NCBI GenBank assembly: GCA_020341795.1
Contig: CP070836.1
Coordinates: 1,388,014-1,423,507, forward strand
Source of the DNA: Thermoplasmatales archaeon
GTDB lineage: Archaea; Thermoplasmatota; E2; DHVEG-1
Reading direction: 5' to 3'
DNA length: 35,494 nt
The notes under the pieces are model-generated. The model worked only from the letters and a program-made list of their open reading frames with translations. It had not been told where the DNA came from and ran no database searches. Shown here piece by piece: positions 23,667 through 32,117 of this stretch (positions are counted from its first letter, which is position 1; every line of letters starts with the position of its first letter). The position numbers and the translations under genes were made by a program.

Positions 23667-25232
23667 TTACTTATTTGCAACAATAATAAAGTTCCATTTC
23701 CTTTTATTACCAATAATATTATTGATCTTAAAACCAGAATTTATGATTAGTTTTTTTGCATTGTCAAAAGTATATGCTGTTTTATAGGCATCAGCATGAT
23801 ATCTTGCCACCCATCCTGCACCTTTAAAAATCATTGCAATTTTTCTATAAAATATTTTCCAACGTGGATATTCCCTATTTAGAAGCTCCATAACAACTAT
23901 TCCATTTGGTTTTAAAACTCTATATATTTCAGAAAAACTCTCTTTTGGGTTCTTCCAATAAGTTAGGCTAAAACGTGATACTAAGGCATCTGCAGAATCA
24001 TTATCTAAAGGTATTTTTTCTGATATAACCTGTATTGTTTCAATTTTTGCATTTTCTCTAGCTATTTTTAGCATATCGACAGATTGATCCATCCCTATTA
24101 TTTTACCATTTGGAATTAATTTATTTATCTCTTTTGAAAGAAGTCCAGGACCACAACCTAAATCAATAATTATTGGTTTTTTTATCTTATTTGAAACATA
24201 ATTTTTAACAATAGATGCAAGAGAATTATATAATTCAGGAAACTTCTTCATATAGTTTTCAAATCTCCTACTTGTAATTTCATCGATTTTAATCTTGTTT
24301 ATTTTTCGTGTTTCATAAACTGTTACAAAAACACCTATAATACTAGGTGTTAGCCAGATAATTACAAACCAAAAAATTGAAAGACTAACAATTTTCTCTA
24401 CTGCCACATCAATAAATAATGGAAATAGTCCAATATAGGTTAAATCTCTAACTCCAAGACCGTATGTAGATATAGGAATTGAAGAAATAACATCAGAAAC
24501 AGCCATTATCATAATGAAAGTAATAGGAGAAATAGTGATAAAAAACATTTTTGCGATATAAAAAAACATAATATATTTTAGTACCCAGCCAGAAATTGAT
24601 ATAAATATAGGTAAAATAACATCTTTAAACTTTGGAATATCTTCAAAAAAAGTATCAACTGATCCTTCAATTCTTTCTTTAATTGCTGAAAACACTCTAG
24701 ATTGAACTATTTTAAAAAACCAAATCTTAGAACGTTTTGATTTAAAGAAAAATAAAAACAAGACAACAACTATTATTAAAATAAAAACTATAGTATAGAA
24801 CAAATAAGGAAATATACTACTTAGATAAATCGCACCAATCGCACCTACTAGCAGCATGCTAATAAATTCTACTATATTGAAAATAATCACGTTTGAAACG
24901 CATTTTGGGAGTGGTATACTACTTTCATCAGATAGATAAAGTGCCCTTGTAAAAGCACCAAAACCACCTGGTGTAATAAAACCATAAAAATAACCTATAA
25001 AAAAATTTTTAATTGAATACCAAAAACTCACATGTATTTTTTGTTTTTTTAATAATAGCTGCCATTCAATGCCCGCTAGAAGAAGAAGAGGAACAAGAAC
25101 AAAAAAAGAAAGGAATCCATATAATGGATTAATTTCTGAGAAAATTCTAATTATTTGTCTTATATCGATTGTTAGAAGAATTATGATAAAAATGATAATA
25201 CCAATAACTGGTAACAAATTTCTAAGCTTCAT
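23667..25232 (-). CDS. Fusion of an AglD-C-terminal/LPG-synthase-type membrane domain with a SAM methyltransferase
   Basis: A 521-residue fusion. Residues 1-310 form a polytopic domain of the UPF0104/lysylphosphatidylglycerol-synthase TM family (about eight helices), with the conserved GYFYGFITPGGFGAFTRALYL (80-100) and PISTYGLGVRDLT (254-266). These domains are flippase-like and occur in archaeal AglD-type lipid-linked glycan proteins. After a charged linker (310-350), residues 353-521 are a class I methyltransferase with IIDLGCGPGLLSKEI (motif I, 355-369), MDQSVDMLKIARENA, ADALVSRFSLTYWKNP and EIYRVLKPNGIVVMELL, like UbiE-type enzymes. The frame is continuous with no frameshift, so this is a true fusion. 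It suggests methylation coupled to translocation of a lipid-linked substrate. It is divergent from the ATP-grasp gene (63 bp apart). Confidence 0.88.
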   Translation of the reverse strand: MKLRNLLPVIGIIIFIIILLTIDIRQIIRIFSEINPLYGFLSFFVLVPLLLLAGIEWQLLLKKQKIHVSFWYSIKNFFIGYFYGFITPGGFGAFTRALYLSDESSIPLPKCVSNVIIFNIVEFISMLLVGAIGAIYLSSIFPYLFYTIVFILIIVVVLFLFFFKSKRSKIWFFKIVQSRVFSAIKERIEGSVDTFFEDIPKFKDVILPIFISISGWVLKYIMFFYIAKMFFITISPITFIMIMAVSDVISSIPISTYGLGVRDLTYIGLFPLFIDVAVEKIVSLSIFWFVIIWLTPSIIGVFVTVYETRKINKIKIDEITSRRFENYMKKFPELYNSLASIVKNYVSNKIKKPIIIDLGCGPGLLSKEINKLIPNGKIIGMDQSVDMLKIARENAKIETIQVISEKIPLDNDSADALVSRFSLTYWKNPKESFSEIYRVLKPNGIVVMELLNREYPRWKIFYRKIAMIFKGAGWVARYHADAYKTAYTFDNAKKLIINSGFKINNIIGNKRKWNFIIVANK

Positions 25233-25295
25233 AAATCATTAGGATAATACTATAGGGTGTTTAAGTAAAATTCTTTAAATTAATCATTATCATAT

Positions 25296-26537
25296 ATGGT
25301 ATTATCAATGATTCCTAGAAAATATTCAAATTTCATATATAATACAGAGGAGCCAATAGCATTTGTACTTGCAAGATATATGACTCTAGATCTTGGTGTT
25401 ATTAGAAGTCTTAAAAAAAAAAATATACCAACATTTGTTTTAAGTATTAAAAAAAATCCTACTTGTTCATATTCAAAATATTATAAAGGTATGATTTGTC
25501 CAAATCCAAAAGATGATGAAAAAAAATATGTTGATTTTTTATTAGATCTTGGAGAAAAACTAAAAAACAAAGGTGTTTTATTTCCAGTTGGAGACATTGA
25601 ACTATCTGTTATAACAAAAAATAAAAACAAACTCGAAAAATATTACCATTATTTTTCTGATGACTATGAAAAAGTTGAAAAATTTCTAAATAAACGCTTT
25701 TTTTTCGAAACTATTGAAAAATATGATATACCACGACCGAAAACATATCCAATAAATGATAAATCTGATGTTGAAATAATATCTAAAAAAATCGATTATC
25801 CCTGTATAATTAAACCAATATACTCTGATTATTTCAGACATGATTTTAAAATGAAGCTTTTTATAGCAAAATCAGAAAAAGAATTAATTAAGAATTATAA
25901 AATAACGGCTGCCAAAGGACATGAAGTTGTTGTCCAGGAGATTATTCCTGGAAGTGTTAGAAATCATTATGGATTTGATGCATTTTATGATAAAAAATCT
26001 CAACCAACTGGATGTTTTATGTACAGAAGTATAAGAGAATGGCCTCATAGTTTTGGAAATGGATGTATGATTGAAAGTGTTATTGAACCCGAACTTGAAG
26101 AAATTACAAACAAACTTGTTAAAAAAATCGGTTATCATGGTATTGTTGATGCAGAATTTAAAAAAGATTCAAAAGATTATAAATTCAAAATAATTGAAAT
26201 AAATTCACGCTGCTGGATGCAAAATGGCTTTCCAACTTGTTGTGGCATCAATTTCCCTTATATGGCATATATGGATGCAATTGGAAAAAAATTTGAAAAA
26301 CAAATTTTTAATGGTAAACACGTAAAATGGTTGTATATGCCTGAAGATATAGTTTCATCTATAAAATATCTAAAAAATAAACAATTAACTATTAAGGATT
26401 TATTAAAATCTTTCAAAGGTAAAAAGGAATATGCAATTTTTTCTTGGGATGATCCTTTACCATTTTTTGCATTATTTAACGATTTACCATTATTTTATAG
26501 AAGAAAGCAGTTTTATAAAGAATCAAATAATATGTAA
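25296..26537 (+). CDS. ATP-grasp ligase (COG3919-like carboxylate-amine ligase)
   Basis: A 413-residue ATP-grasp enzyme, which activates a carboxylate as acyl phosphate and joins it to an amine or thiol. An N-terminal substrate-binding fold (15-120, GVIRSLKKKNIPTFVLSIK, LFPVGDIELSVI) is followed by the ATP-grasp core: KRFFFETIEKYDIPRPKTY (ATP-grasp A), YPCIIKPI, VVVQEIIPG, GYHGIVDAEFKKD and the metal-binding KIIEINSRCWMQNG. The last two match the style of the 'predicted ATP-grasp' family often found in surface-polysaccharide and lipid loci. Substrates are unknown. The start is ATG 25296 or 25308; no Shine-Dalgarno sequence is present and a TATA-like CTTTAAAT lies just upstream. It is first in a run with the radical SAM gene 18 bp downstream. 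Confidence 0.85.
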   Translation: MVLSMIPRKYSNFIYNTEEPIAFVLARYMTLDLGVIRSLKKKNIPTFVLSIKKNPTCSYSKYYKGMICPNPKDDEKKYVDFLLDLGEKLKNKGVLFPVGDIELSVITKNKNKLEKYYHYFSDDYEKVEKFLNKRFFFETIEKYDIPRPKTYPINDKSDVEIISKKIDYPCIIKPIYSDYFRHDFKMKLFIAKSEKELIKNYKITAAKGHEVVVQEIIPGSVRNHYGFDAFYDKKSQPTGCFMYRSIREWPHSFGNGCMIESVIEPELEEITNKLVKKIGYHGIVDAEFKKDSKDYKFKIIEINSRCWMQNGFPTCCGINFPYMAYMDAIGKKFEKQIFNGKHVKWLYMPEDIVSSIKYLKNKQLTIKDLLKSFKGKKEYAIFSWDDPLPFFALFNDLPLFYRRKQFYKESNNM

Positions 26538-26555
26538 TCTAATCCTGGGAAATAA

Positions 26556-27992
26556 ATGAAAATTTTATTGATAGTACCAAATATAGAATCATTTGACCAT
26601 ATGCCATGTCTGTCAATTGCATATCTAAAAGGATTTCTAAACTCGAAAAAAAAACATGAATCAATTATTGTTGATTTAGCTTTTAATAGAAATAATTGGA
26701 AAGAACATATTGTTAATAAAATAAATTTTCATAAACCTGACATTATTGGTTTTTCAGTTTTAAGTTTCAATTATCCTTGTGCATTGAAAATTGCTAAATA
26801 TATAAAAAAACGTTTTAAAATAAAAATAATTTTTGGGGGAGTTCACGCAATTTTAGCACCAGAAGATGTAATAGAAAACAAAGAAGTTGATATTGTTTGC
26901 ATAGGTGAAGGAGAACAAGTATTGCAAGAGCTACTTGATCATGAATTAAATTGTGAAAAAGTAAAAGGTATATGGTATAAAAAAAATGGTCAAATCGTAA
27001 AAAACCAAAAAAGAAAACTGATTGAAAATCTAAATAATCTCGCATTTCCAGATTTTTCAGATTTTGATATTAAACATTATTTTAAGATTAATCATAATCA
27101 TTTTCCAATTATGGCATCAAGAGGATGCCCGTTTTCATGTACATATTGTAGTAATCACGCACTAAGGAGACGATTAGATGGAAATTATGTAAGATTTAGA
27201 AATGTTGATAATGTTTTAAAAGAAATTGAGCTTAGAGTAAAACAATATAAAGATAAAGGTATTAGATTTCTTTATTTTTTTGATGATACATTTATTCTTA
27301 AAAAGAATTTTGTAATAAAATTCTGTAATAAATTCAAAGAAAATAGTTATCATAAAATTATTGGATGGACTGCTAATGTAAGAGCAAATCTTGTGACTGA
27401 TGACATTATAAAAATTATGAAAAATGCGGGTTGTTATGAAGCAAGGATGGGAGTTGAATCAGGAAATGACTACATTTTAAACGAAGTATATAATAGAAAT
27501 ATGACTACTTTGCAACTCTTAGACGCATTTAGAATAATAAAGAAAAACGGTATGCAGCTTAGACTTGATTTTATTTATGGAGCACCTTATGAAACCTTGT
27601 CTATGATGGATGAAAGTTATGAACTTGCTAAAAAATCAAAAGCAGATAATGTGTTTTTTGCAAAGCTTTATCCTTTTCCTGGAACAGAAATAAAAAAAAT
27701 ATGTGAAAATGAAAAAACAATAAATTATGATTTAAATATTAAAGCAAAAGGTATGCCCCCTGTTGAAAAAACAAAATATGTAACGAACACTCAGATGAAT
27801 GATTTTAAGAATAAAATAAATAAATGGCAAGCCACCAATTATTTTAGAGAAGGTTTTCAATTAAAAGGTTTAAAATTCTTATCAGATATTGCATTATTTT
27901 TTATATATACTAAATTTAAATATGATCTAGAATTTAATCAAATATTCAGATGGAATGTCAGAAATTATAAACTCGAAAAACTCTCTAAATGA
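26556..27992 (+). CDS. Radical SAM protein with N-terminal B12-binding-type domain
   Basis: A 478-residue enzyme of the B12-binding/radical SAM class. Residues 1-130 have the Rossmann-like cobalamin-binding fold (PDIIGFSVLSFNYPCALKIA, IIFGGVHAILAPE, VDIVCIGEGE), without a DxHxxG motif, as in many class members. The radical SAM core starts at ASRGCPFSCTYCSN, the three cysteines C191, C195 and C198 holding the [4Fe-4S] cluster; MGVESGNDYIL and DFIYGAPYET follow in the TIM barrel. The C-terminus (about 400-478) is unassigned. Related enzymes methylate or rearrange unreactive carbons in lipids, phosphonates, hopanoids and antibiotics. Substrate here is unknown. GGGAAATAA precedes the ATG, and the gene is 18 bp behind the ATP-grasp gene. 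Confidence 0.9.
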   Translation: MKILLIVPNIESFDHMPCLSIAYLKGFLNSKKKHESIIVDLAFNRNNWKEHIVNKINFHKPDIIGFSVLSFNYPCALKIAKYIKKRFKIKIIFGGVHAILAPEDVIENKEVDIVCIGEGEQVLQELLDHELNCEKVKGIWYKKNGQIVKNQKRKLIENLNNLAFPDFSDFDIKHYFKINHNHFPIMASRGCPFSCTYCSNHALRRRLDGNYVRFRNVDNVLKEIELRVKQYKDKGIRFLYFFDDTFILKKNFVIKFCNKFKENSYHKIIGWTANVRANLVTDDIIKIMKNAGCYEARMGVESGNDYILNEVYNRNMTTLQLLDAFRIIKKNGMQLRLDFIYGAPYETLSMMDESYELAKKSKADNVFFAKLYPFPGTEIKKICENEKTINYDLNIKAKGMPPVEKTKYVTNTQMNDFKNKINKWQATNYFREGFQLKGLKFLSDIALFFIYTKFKYDLEFNQIFRWNVRNYKLEKLSK

Positions 27993-28046
27993 AACATTTA
28001 TTTTTTTCATAACAATAAAAAACAGTAAATTATTATCAAATTCTAT

Positions 28047-29027
28047 TTGACGAGACTAATATTCAAATATGCAAAGAAAATCCTCCCGTTTATTGGAATT
28101 TTTTTACTAATTTTTTACATATTTTTAAAAGAAGATATCAATGATATTATAAATGCATTTCTTGCTATTCATCCAATATATGTTATATTAGCTTTATCAC
28201 TTACAATACCAAGAGTACTAGTAAGAAATGTTGCATGGCAAATGATGCTTAAGGAGCAAAAAATCAATATAGGATTTTGGAAATCATTAAAAATATTTTT
28301 GATAGGATATTTCTATGGGAGCTTTACACCAGGCTATATAGGTCAATTAATGAGAATACCATATTTAAAGGAGAAGACAGGTGAACCATATGGAAAATTA
28401 TTTGTAAATTCAACGATAGAAACAACAGTTCATACCAGTTCTATGTATATTGTAATTTTTATTTGCTCTTTATTTTTTATATATCAGTTTCCAGAGCTTT
28501 TTATCTTAATATCAATATGGTGTGCATTTTTAATCGTGACAATACTTTTTTTTATAAGTAAAAAAAGAGGAGAAAAACTACTCTTTGGTTTTACAAAATA
28601 TTTACTTCCAAATAGAATAAAATCAAGCTCAAATCAGTTTATTAGCACATTTTATAAAGATTTCCCAAAAATTCGAAGATTAATAATTCCCGGTTTAATA
28701 ACATCTATTACCTGGATTATCATTTTTTCCCAAGAATACATTTTTGTTATAGCACTTGGTGTTGAAATACCATATCTTTATTTCTTGTTTCTATTTCCAA
28801 TTGCAAACGCTGCAGGATTCATCCCTATTACATTTGCAGGTGTTGGTACAAGAGAACTAACAGCAGTTTTTATTTTTACAACACTTTTCCCAACTGTAGA
28901 AAGTCATGATATACTTGTGGTATCTTTAATGGGATTTGTTATAACCGACATTTGTACAGGTTTCATTGGTTTTCTCTTATCTTTAACAGAAACAAAATTT
29001 GATCGTAAAAAAATCCTTAAATTATAA
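28047..29027 (+). CDS. UPF0104/AglD-C-terminal-type flippase-like membrane protein
   Basis: A 326-residue integral membrane protein with about eight helices, of the same family as the membrane half of the fusion at 23667-25232. Shared signatures are KIFLIGYFYGSFTPGYIGQLMR (versus GYFYGFITPGGFGAFTR) and PITFAGVGTREL (versus PISTYGLGVRDL). It lacks the methyltransferase, but a separate methyltransferase gene follows on the opposite strand 10 bp away. The start is a TTG at 28047; an in-frame TAA lies just upstream and no ATG gives a full-length protein. It follows the radical SAM gene by 54 bp, after a T-rich stretch near 28000. A role in moving lipid-linked intermediates is inferred from the family. 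Confidence 0.85.
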   Translation: MTRLIFKYAKKILPFIGIFLLIFYIFLKEDINDIINAFLAIHPIYVILALSLTIPRVLVRNVAWQMMLKEQKINIGFWKSLKIFLIGYFYGSFTPGYIGQLMRIPYLKEKTGEPYGKLFVNSTIETTVHTSSMYIVIFICSLFFIYQFPELFILISIWCAFLIVTILFFISKKRGEKLLFGFTKYLLPNRIKSSSNQFISTFYKDFPKIRRLIIPGLITSITWIIIFSQEYIFVIALGVEIPYLYFLFLFPIANAAGFIPITFAGVGTRELTAVFIFTTLFPTVESHDILVVSLMGFVITDICTGFIGFLLSLTETKFDRKKILKL

Positions 29028-29037
29028 GATAAATAAC

Positions 29038-29673
29038 TTATTTTTTTATTAGTAAAAAAGATTCCCAGCTATTTTTGTTATTGATTTTATTAATCATATG
29101 TTTGTCAATTTTCACCTTATCTTTTTGCTCTCCTAAATATTTTGAAACAACATTACTAATATTACATGATTCTCGTACAATAATTCTACTTTTTGGTTCT
29201 GCTTTATTTATTAAATTTTCTAAAACTTTCAACTTTGGAATCGAGCATCCTGAAACGATTATAGTATCAAATCCTTCAGGTGAATATTCAGATCCATCTC
29301 CAACCATGATTTTTACTCTATCATTAAATTGTTTTTCTGCAATGAGATTTTTCGCTCTTTCCACTGCTTTTTTACTTCTATCAATACCTATTATATTTCC
29401 ACCATTAAATCTATAGAGAGTTATAGCAGTGATAGGATATGATCCACATCCAATATGCAATATATTCTTTGCATCATTAATATCAAACATGTTGAATTCT
29501 CTGATATATTCTTTTGATACATGATCAATATAAATTTTTTCAATCTTATCAAGTTTAAAAGACAATATGTCTACCCATTTCCAAAAAAAATTAGACTTTT
29601 TAATATTAAATTTATCCCTTAAGGTATAATTATATTTCTTTGAATTATCACCCAATTTTTTATTTTTTTCCAT
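29038..29673 (-). CDS. Class I SAM-dependent methyltransferase fold protein, nicotianamine-synthase-like
   Basis: A 211-residue Rossmann-fold protein. Motif I is ILHIGCGSYPITAITLYRF (71-89), motif II GNIIGIDRSKKAVERAKNLI, then KIMVGDGSEYSPEGFDTIIVSGCS and LINKAEPKSRIIVRES. The 'GCGSYPITAI' loop and the 'IVRES' segment recall nicotianamine/staphylopine-type synthases, which transfer aminobutyrate from SAM, more than standard small-molecule methyltransferases. That placement is from pattern only. Residues 1-65 are a basic helical lead-in. It is convergent with the flippase-like gene (10 bp between stops) and divergent from the mevalonate operon. Its position suggests it belongs to the ATP-grasp/radical SAM cluster. 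True reaction unknown. Confidence 0.75.
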   Translation of the reverse strand: MEKNKKLGDNSKKYNYTLRDKFNIKKSNFFWKWVDILSFKLDKIEKIYIDHVSKEYIREFNMFDINDAKNILHIGCGSYPITAITLYRFNGGNIIGIDRSKKAVERAKNLIAEKQFNDRVKIMVGDGSEYSPEGFDTIIVSGCSIPKLKVLENLINKAEPKSRIIVRESCNISNVVSKYLGEQKDKVKIDKHMINKINNKNSWESFLLIKK

Positions 29674-29773
29674 TTTATATAGCCTAATTGAAATATTTTA
29701 TATTAAATATTAAATTATATACCTTTCTAGTATTAAGATTTTTTTACCACAAGCATAAAAAAGATATACTAAA

Positions 29774-29782
29774 TATAGTATT
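29774..29782 (+). promoter_or_regulatory. TATA-like box of the mevalonate operon
   Basis: ATATAGTAT-type sequence (within ACTAAATATAGTATTT) lies about 70 bp before the mevalonate kinase ATG at 29847. A start site near 29803 would give a leader of about 45 nt, which would include the nine-codon upstream frame at 29812. No other candidate is better, but assignment in such AT-rich DNA is weak. Confidence 0.35.
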
Positions 29783-29811
29783 TCACCCAAAAACGATTTT
29801 AAGAGGAAAAA

Positions 29812-29841
29812 ATGAAAATTATCAAAAAAACTGTTATGTGA
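29812..29841 (+). other. Nine-codon upstream frame in the mevalonate operon leader
   Basis: ATG (29812) to TGA (29841) encodes MKIIKKTVM. GAGG lies 5 nt before its ATG, a better ribosome-binding site than that of mevalonate kinase itself, which begins 5 nt after this stop in another frame. It could couple translation or act as a leader peptide, or be a chance frame. Confidence 0.25.
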
Positions 29842-29846
29842 TAAAA

Positions 29847-30794
29847 ATGTCGGGCGAGGGTATAGGTTTTGGAAAAACAATTATTTTTAATGAGCATTTT
29901 GTTGTTTATGGAATTCCAGCTATAGTTTCTGCAATTGGAAAATATACTATTGCAAGAATAGAATCCTTGGAAACAAATGGTTGGAAAATAATAGATAAAA
30001 GAAAAGCAACACCAACTTATAAAGAAAATAAAATCGAGCAGCAAAAAGACTCGATCAACCGCATAATAAACAAAATGAATCTAGATTTATCAAAAAAAGG
30101 TGTTGAAATCACACTTGAAGGTAATTTATTTGCAACAAGCGGAATAGGAGCAAGTGCAGCCTCTTGTGTTGCAATAGCAAGAGCTTTTTCTGAACATTTC
30201 AATCTCAATCTATCAAATAATGAGATAAATGATATTGCATATGAAGGTGAAAAAGGATATCATGGGACACCATCTGGTATCGATAATACAGCCTCTACTT
30301 TTGGAGGCCTTATCTGGTTTGAAAAAAAGGAAACGAACTTAATGGATAAAATTGACCTTATGAACCCTGTTGAAATAGTAATAGGTAGCACCGGGAAAGT
30401 TGCTGATACAGCCAAAGCAGTAGAAGGCGTACGTGAAAGAAAAGAGAAAAACCCAGAAAAATACCAGGAAATTTTTAATCGAGCTGAAAATATAGCATAT
30501 CTCGCAAAAGACGCCTTTCAAGATGAAGACTACAGAGAACTTGGTAAACTTATGAATGAAAACCATAAGCTACTACAGCAAGTAGAAGTATCTACTCGTG
30601 AACTTGATTTTCTTGTAAAACTTGCTCGTGATCAAGGAGCATTCGGTGCAAAACTTACAGGTGGTGGACTTGGTGGTAATATTATAGCTTTGACACCTGG
30701 TCGAGATTTGCAAGATGATGTAGCAAATGCAATAGAAAAAGAAGGCTTTCAAACATTAAAAACCATGATTGGTGTTAGAAGAAGTTACGAATAG
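29847..30794 (+). CDS. mvk: Mevalonate kinase
   Basis: A GHMP kinase that phosphorylates mevalonate to 5-phosphomevalonate with ATP, the entry to isoprenoids. All three GHMP motifs are present: GFGKTIIFNEHFVVYG near the N-terminus, ATSGIGASAASCVAIARA (ATP loop), and KLTGGGLGGNIIAL near the C-terminus. HGTPSGIDN holds the catalytic Asp and the mevalonate-kinase signature. The frame is open to a TTG at 29688, but homologues start a few residues before the first motif, so ATG 29847 (MSGEGIGFGK) is preferred, giving 315 residues. GTGAT (29838-29842), complementary to the 16S 3' end, is a possible ribosome-binding site. It is the first gene of a five-gene operon for the archaeal mevalonate pathway; ubiD follows 12 bp later. 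Confidence 0.95.
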   Translation: MSGEGIGFGKTIIFNEHFVVYGIPAIVSAIGKYTIARIESLETNGWKIIDKRKATPTYKENKIEQQKDSINRIINKMNLDLSKKGVEITLEGNLFATSGIGASAASCVAIARAFSEHFNLNLSNNEINDIAYEGEKGYHGTPSGIDNTASTFGGLIWFEKKETNLMDKIDLMNPVEIVIGSTGKVADTAKAVEGVRERKEKNPEKYQEIFNRAENIAYLAKDAFQDEDYRELGKLMNENHKLLQQVEVSTRELDFLVKLARDQGAFGAKLTGGGLGGNIIALTPGRDLQDDVANAIEKEGFQTLKTMIGVRRSYE

Positions 30795-30806
30795 GAGGGA
30801 GTAATA

Positions 30807-32117
30807 ATGAGGCTTAGACCTTTTCTGCAACAATTAGAAAAAGATGGAAAATTAACTAGAATTAAAAAAGAAGTATCAATCCAAAAGGAAATTGCAAATA
30901 TTATTTATAGTTTAGATGAACAACCAGTAATATTTGAAAATGTAAAGGGATATGATTTTCCAATTTTTGCAGGAATTACAAGTAATCGTGATATTATTGC
31001 AGAAGGGCTAAGGACGACTAAGGATAATCTTTTGTTTAAACTCGTTGATGCTCTGCGCAATCCTGTAAAACCTGAAATTGTAAAAAATGCCCCCTGTCAA
31101 GAAGTAATTATAAAAAATCCTGATCTGTCAAAGATTCCATTACTTTTTCACCTTGATGGTGATGGTGGCAGATACGGTTCTGCAACAGTTGCAACAATAA
31201 AAGATCCAGATACTGGACGAAATGTATCATATCATCGACTTATGGAAATAGGAAAAAAAAAGTTTACTGCTAGACTTATTAAAAAACGACAGACAAGAAC
31301 CACTTATGATAAAATAACAGGGGATCTTGAAATGGCTGTTTGTATCGGAAATAGCGTTGCTGTGATGATTGCAGCGTCTCTTGGGCCACCACCTGGAGTT
31401 GATGAGTTTTCTTTAGCAAATTCTCTTGATAAAACACCTCTTGTTAAATGTGTGACAAAAGATCTTGAAGTACCTGCCGAATCAGAGTTTGTAATAGAAG
31501 GAAGACTTACAAGAGATCTTGATCGTGAAGGACCTTTTGTTGATTTAACAGAGACACGTGATTTTGAACGTCAAGAACCAGTTTTTGTTGTTGATTGTAT
31601 TACTCATCGTAAAGATGCAATATATCAAGCCTTGATTCCTGGTAGACTTGAGCACAAAACACTCATGGGAATGCCAAAAGAACCAACTATTTATGATGAA
31701 GTCTCAAAAGTTGTTGAATGTAAAAACGTACTAGTAACACTTGGTGGAGGCTCTTGGCTACATGGAATAGTACAAATAAAAAAGAAAAATCCAGATGATG
31801 GAAAACTTGCAATAGATGCAGCATTCAATGGTCATAAAAGTATGAAACATGTAATAATCATAGATGATGATGTTGATATCTATGATGGAAACGCTGTAGA
31901 ATGGGCAATAGCAACGCGTTTTCAAGGAGATAAAGATCTAGTAATTAAAACTAATCAACCAGGAAGCTCACTTGATCCATCTGGAAAATTTGAGGAAGGT
32001 AAAAAAACACTTACTACAAAAGTTGGAATTGATGCAACTATACCTACAGGTGTTGATAAAAAAAATTATGAAGTAGTAAAATATAAAAAAGTTGATATCA
32101 ATGATTACCTCAGGTGA
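30807..32117 (+). CDS. UbiD-family decarboxylase, probable trans-anhydromevalonate 5-phosphate decarboxylase
   Basis: A 436-residue prenyl-FMN-dependent decarboxylase. In the archaeal modified mevalonate pathway this family converts trans-anhydromevalonate 5-phosphate to isopentenyl phosphate. Family markers are NPDLSKIPLLFH, RYGSATVATIKDPDTG, NVSYHR (R144), PPPGVDEFSLANSL, LEVPAESEFVIEG and REGPFVDLTET (E241, D246). R144, E241 and the acid at 246 correspond to the catalytic triad; Asp at 246 stands where fungal Fdc has Glu. The specific assignment rests on the operon, which encodes the preceding and following pathway steps. GGAGGG overlaps the preceding stop region and is well spaced for the ATG. 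The last 17 bases overlap the LpdD-like gene. Confidence 0.92.
   Translation: MRLRPFLQQLEKDGKLTRIKKEVSIQKEIANIIYSLDEQPVIFENVKGYDFPIFAGITSNRDIIAEGLRTTKDNLLFKLVDALRNPVKPEIVKNAPCQEVIIKNPDLSKIPLLFHLDGDGGRYGSATVATIKDPDTGRNVSYHRLMEIGKKKFTARLIKKRQTRTTYDKITGDLEMAVCIGNSVAVMIAASLGPPPGVDEFSLANSLDKTPLVKCVTKDLEVPAESEFVIEGRLTRDLDREGPFVDLTETRDFERQEPVFVVDCITHRKDAIYQALIPGRLEHKTLMGMPKEPTIYDEVSKVVECKNVLVTLGGGSWLHGIVQIKKKNPDDGKLAIDAAFNGHKSMKHVIIIDDDVDIYDGNAVEWAIATRFQGDKDLVIKTNQPGSSLDPSGKFEEGKKTLTTKVGIDATIPTGVDKKNYEVVKYKKVDINDYLR

Noticed and set aside
25296-27992. Ribosomally synthesised peptide (RiPP) cluster based on ATP-grasp plus radical SAM
   Set aside because: No small precursor peptide frame is visible between or beside the genes, and the radical SAM enzyme has a B12-binding domain and no SPASM-type cysteine cluster that I can see.
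29688-29846. 53-codon N-terminal extension of mevalonate kinase from a TTG
   Set aside because: The extension has no similarity to the GHMP kinase fold, contains the likely promoter, and mevalonate kinases normally start close to the first motif.
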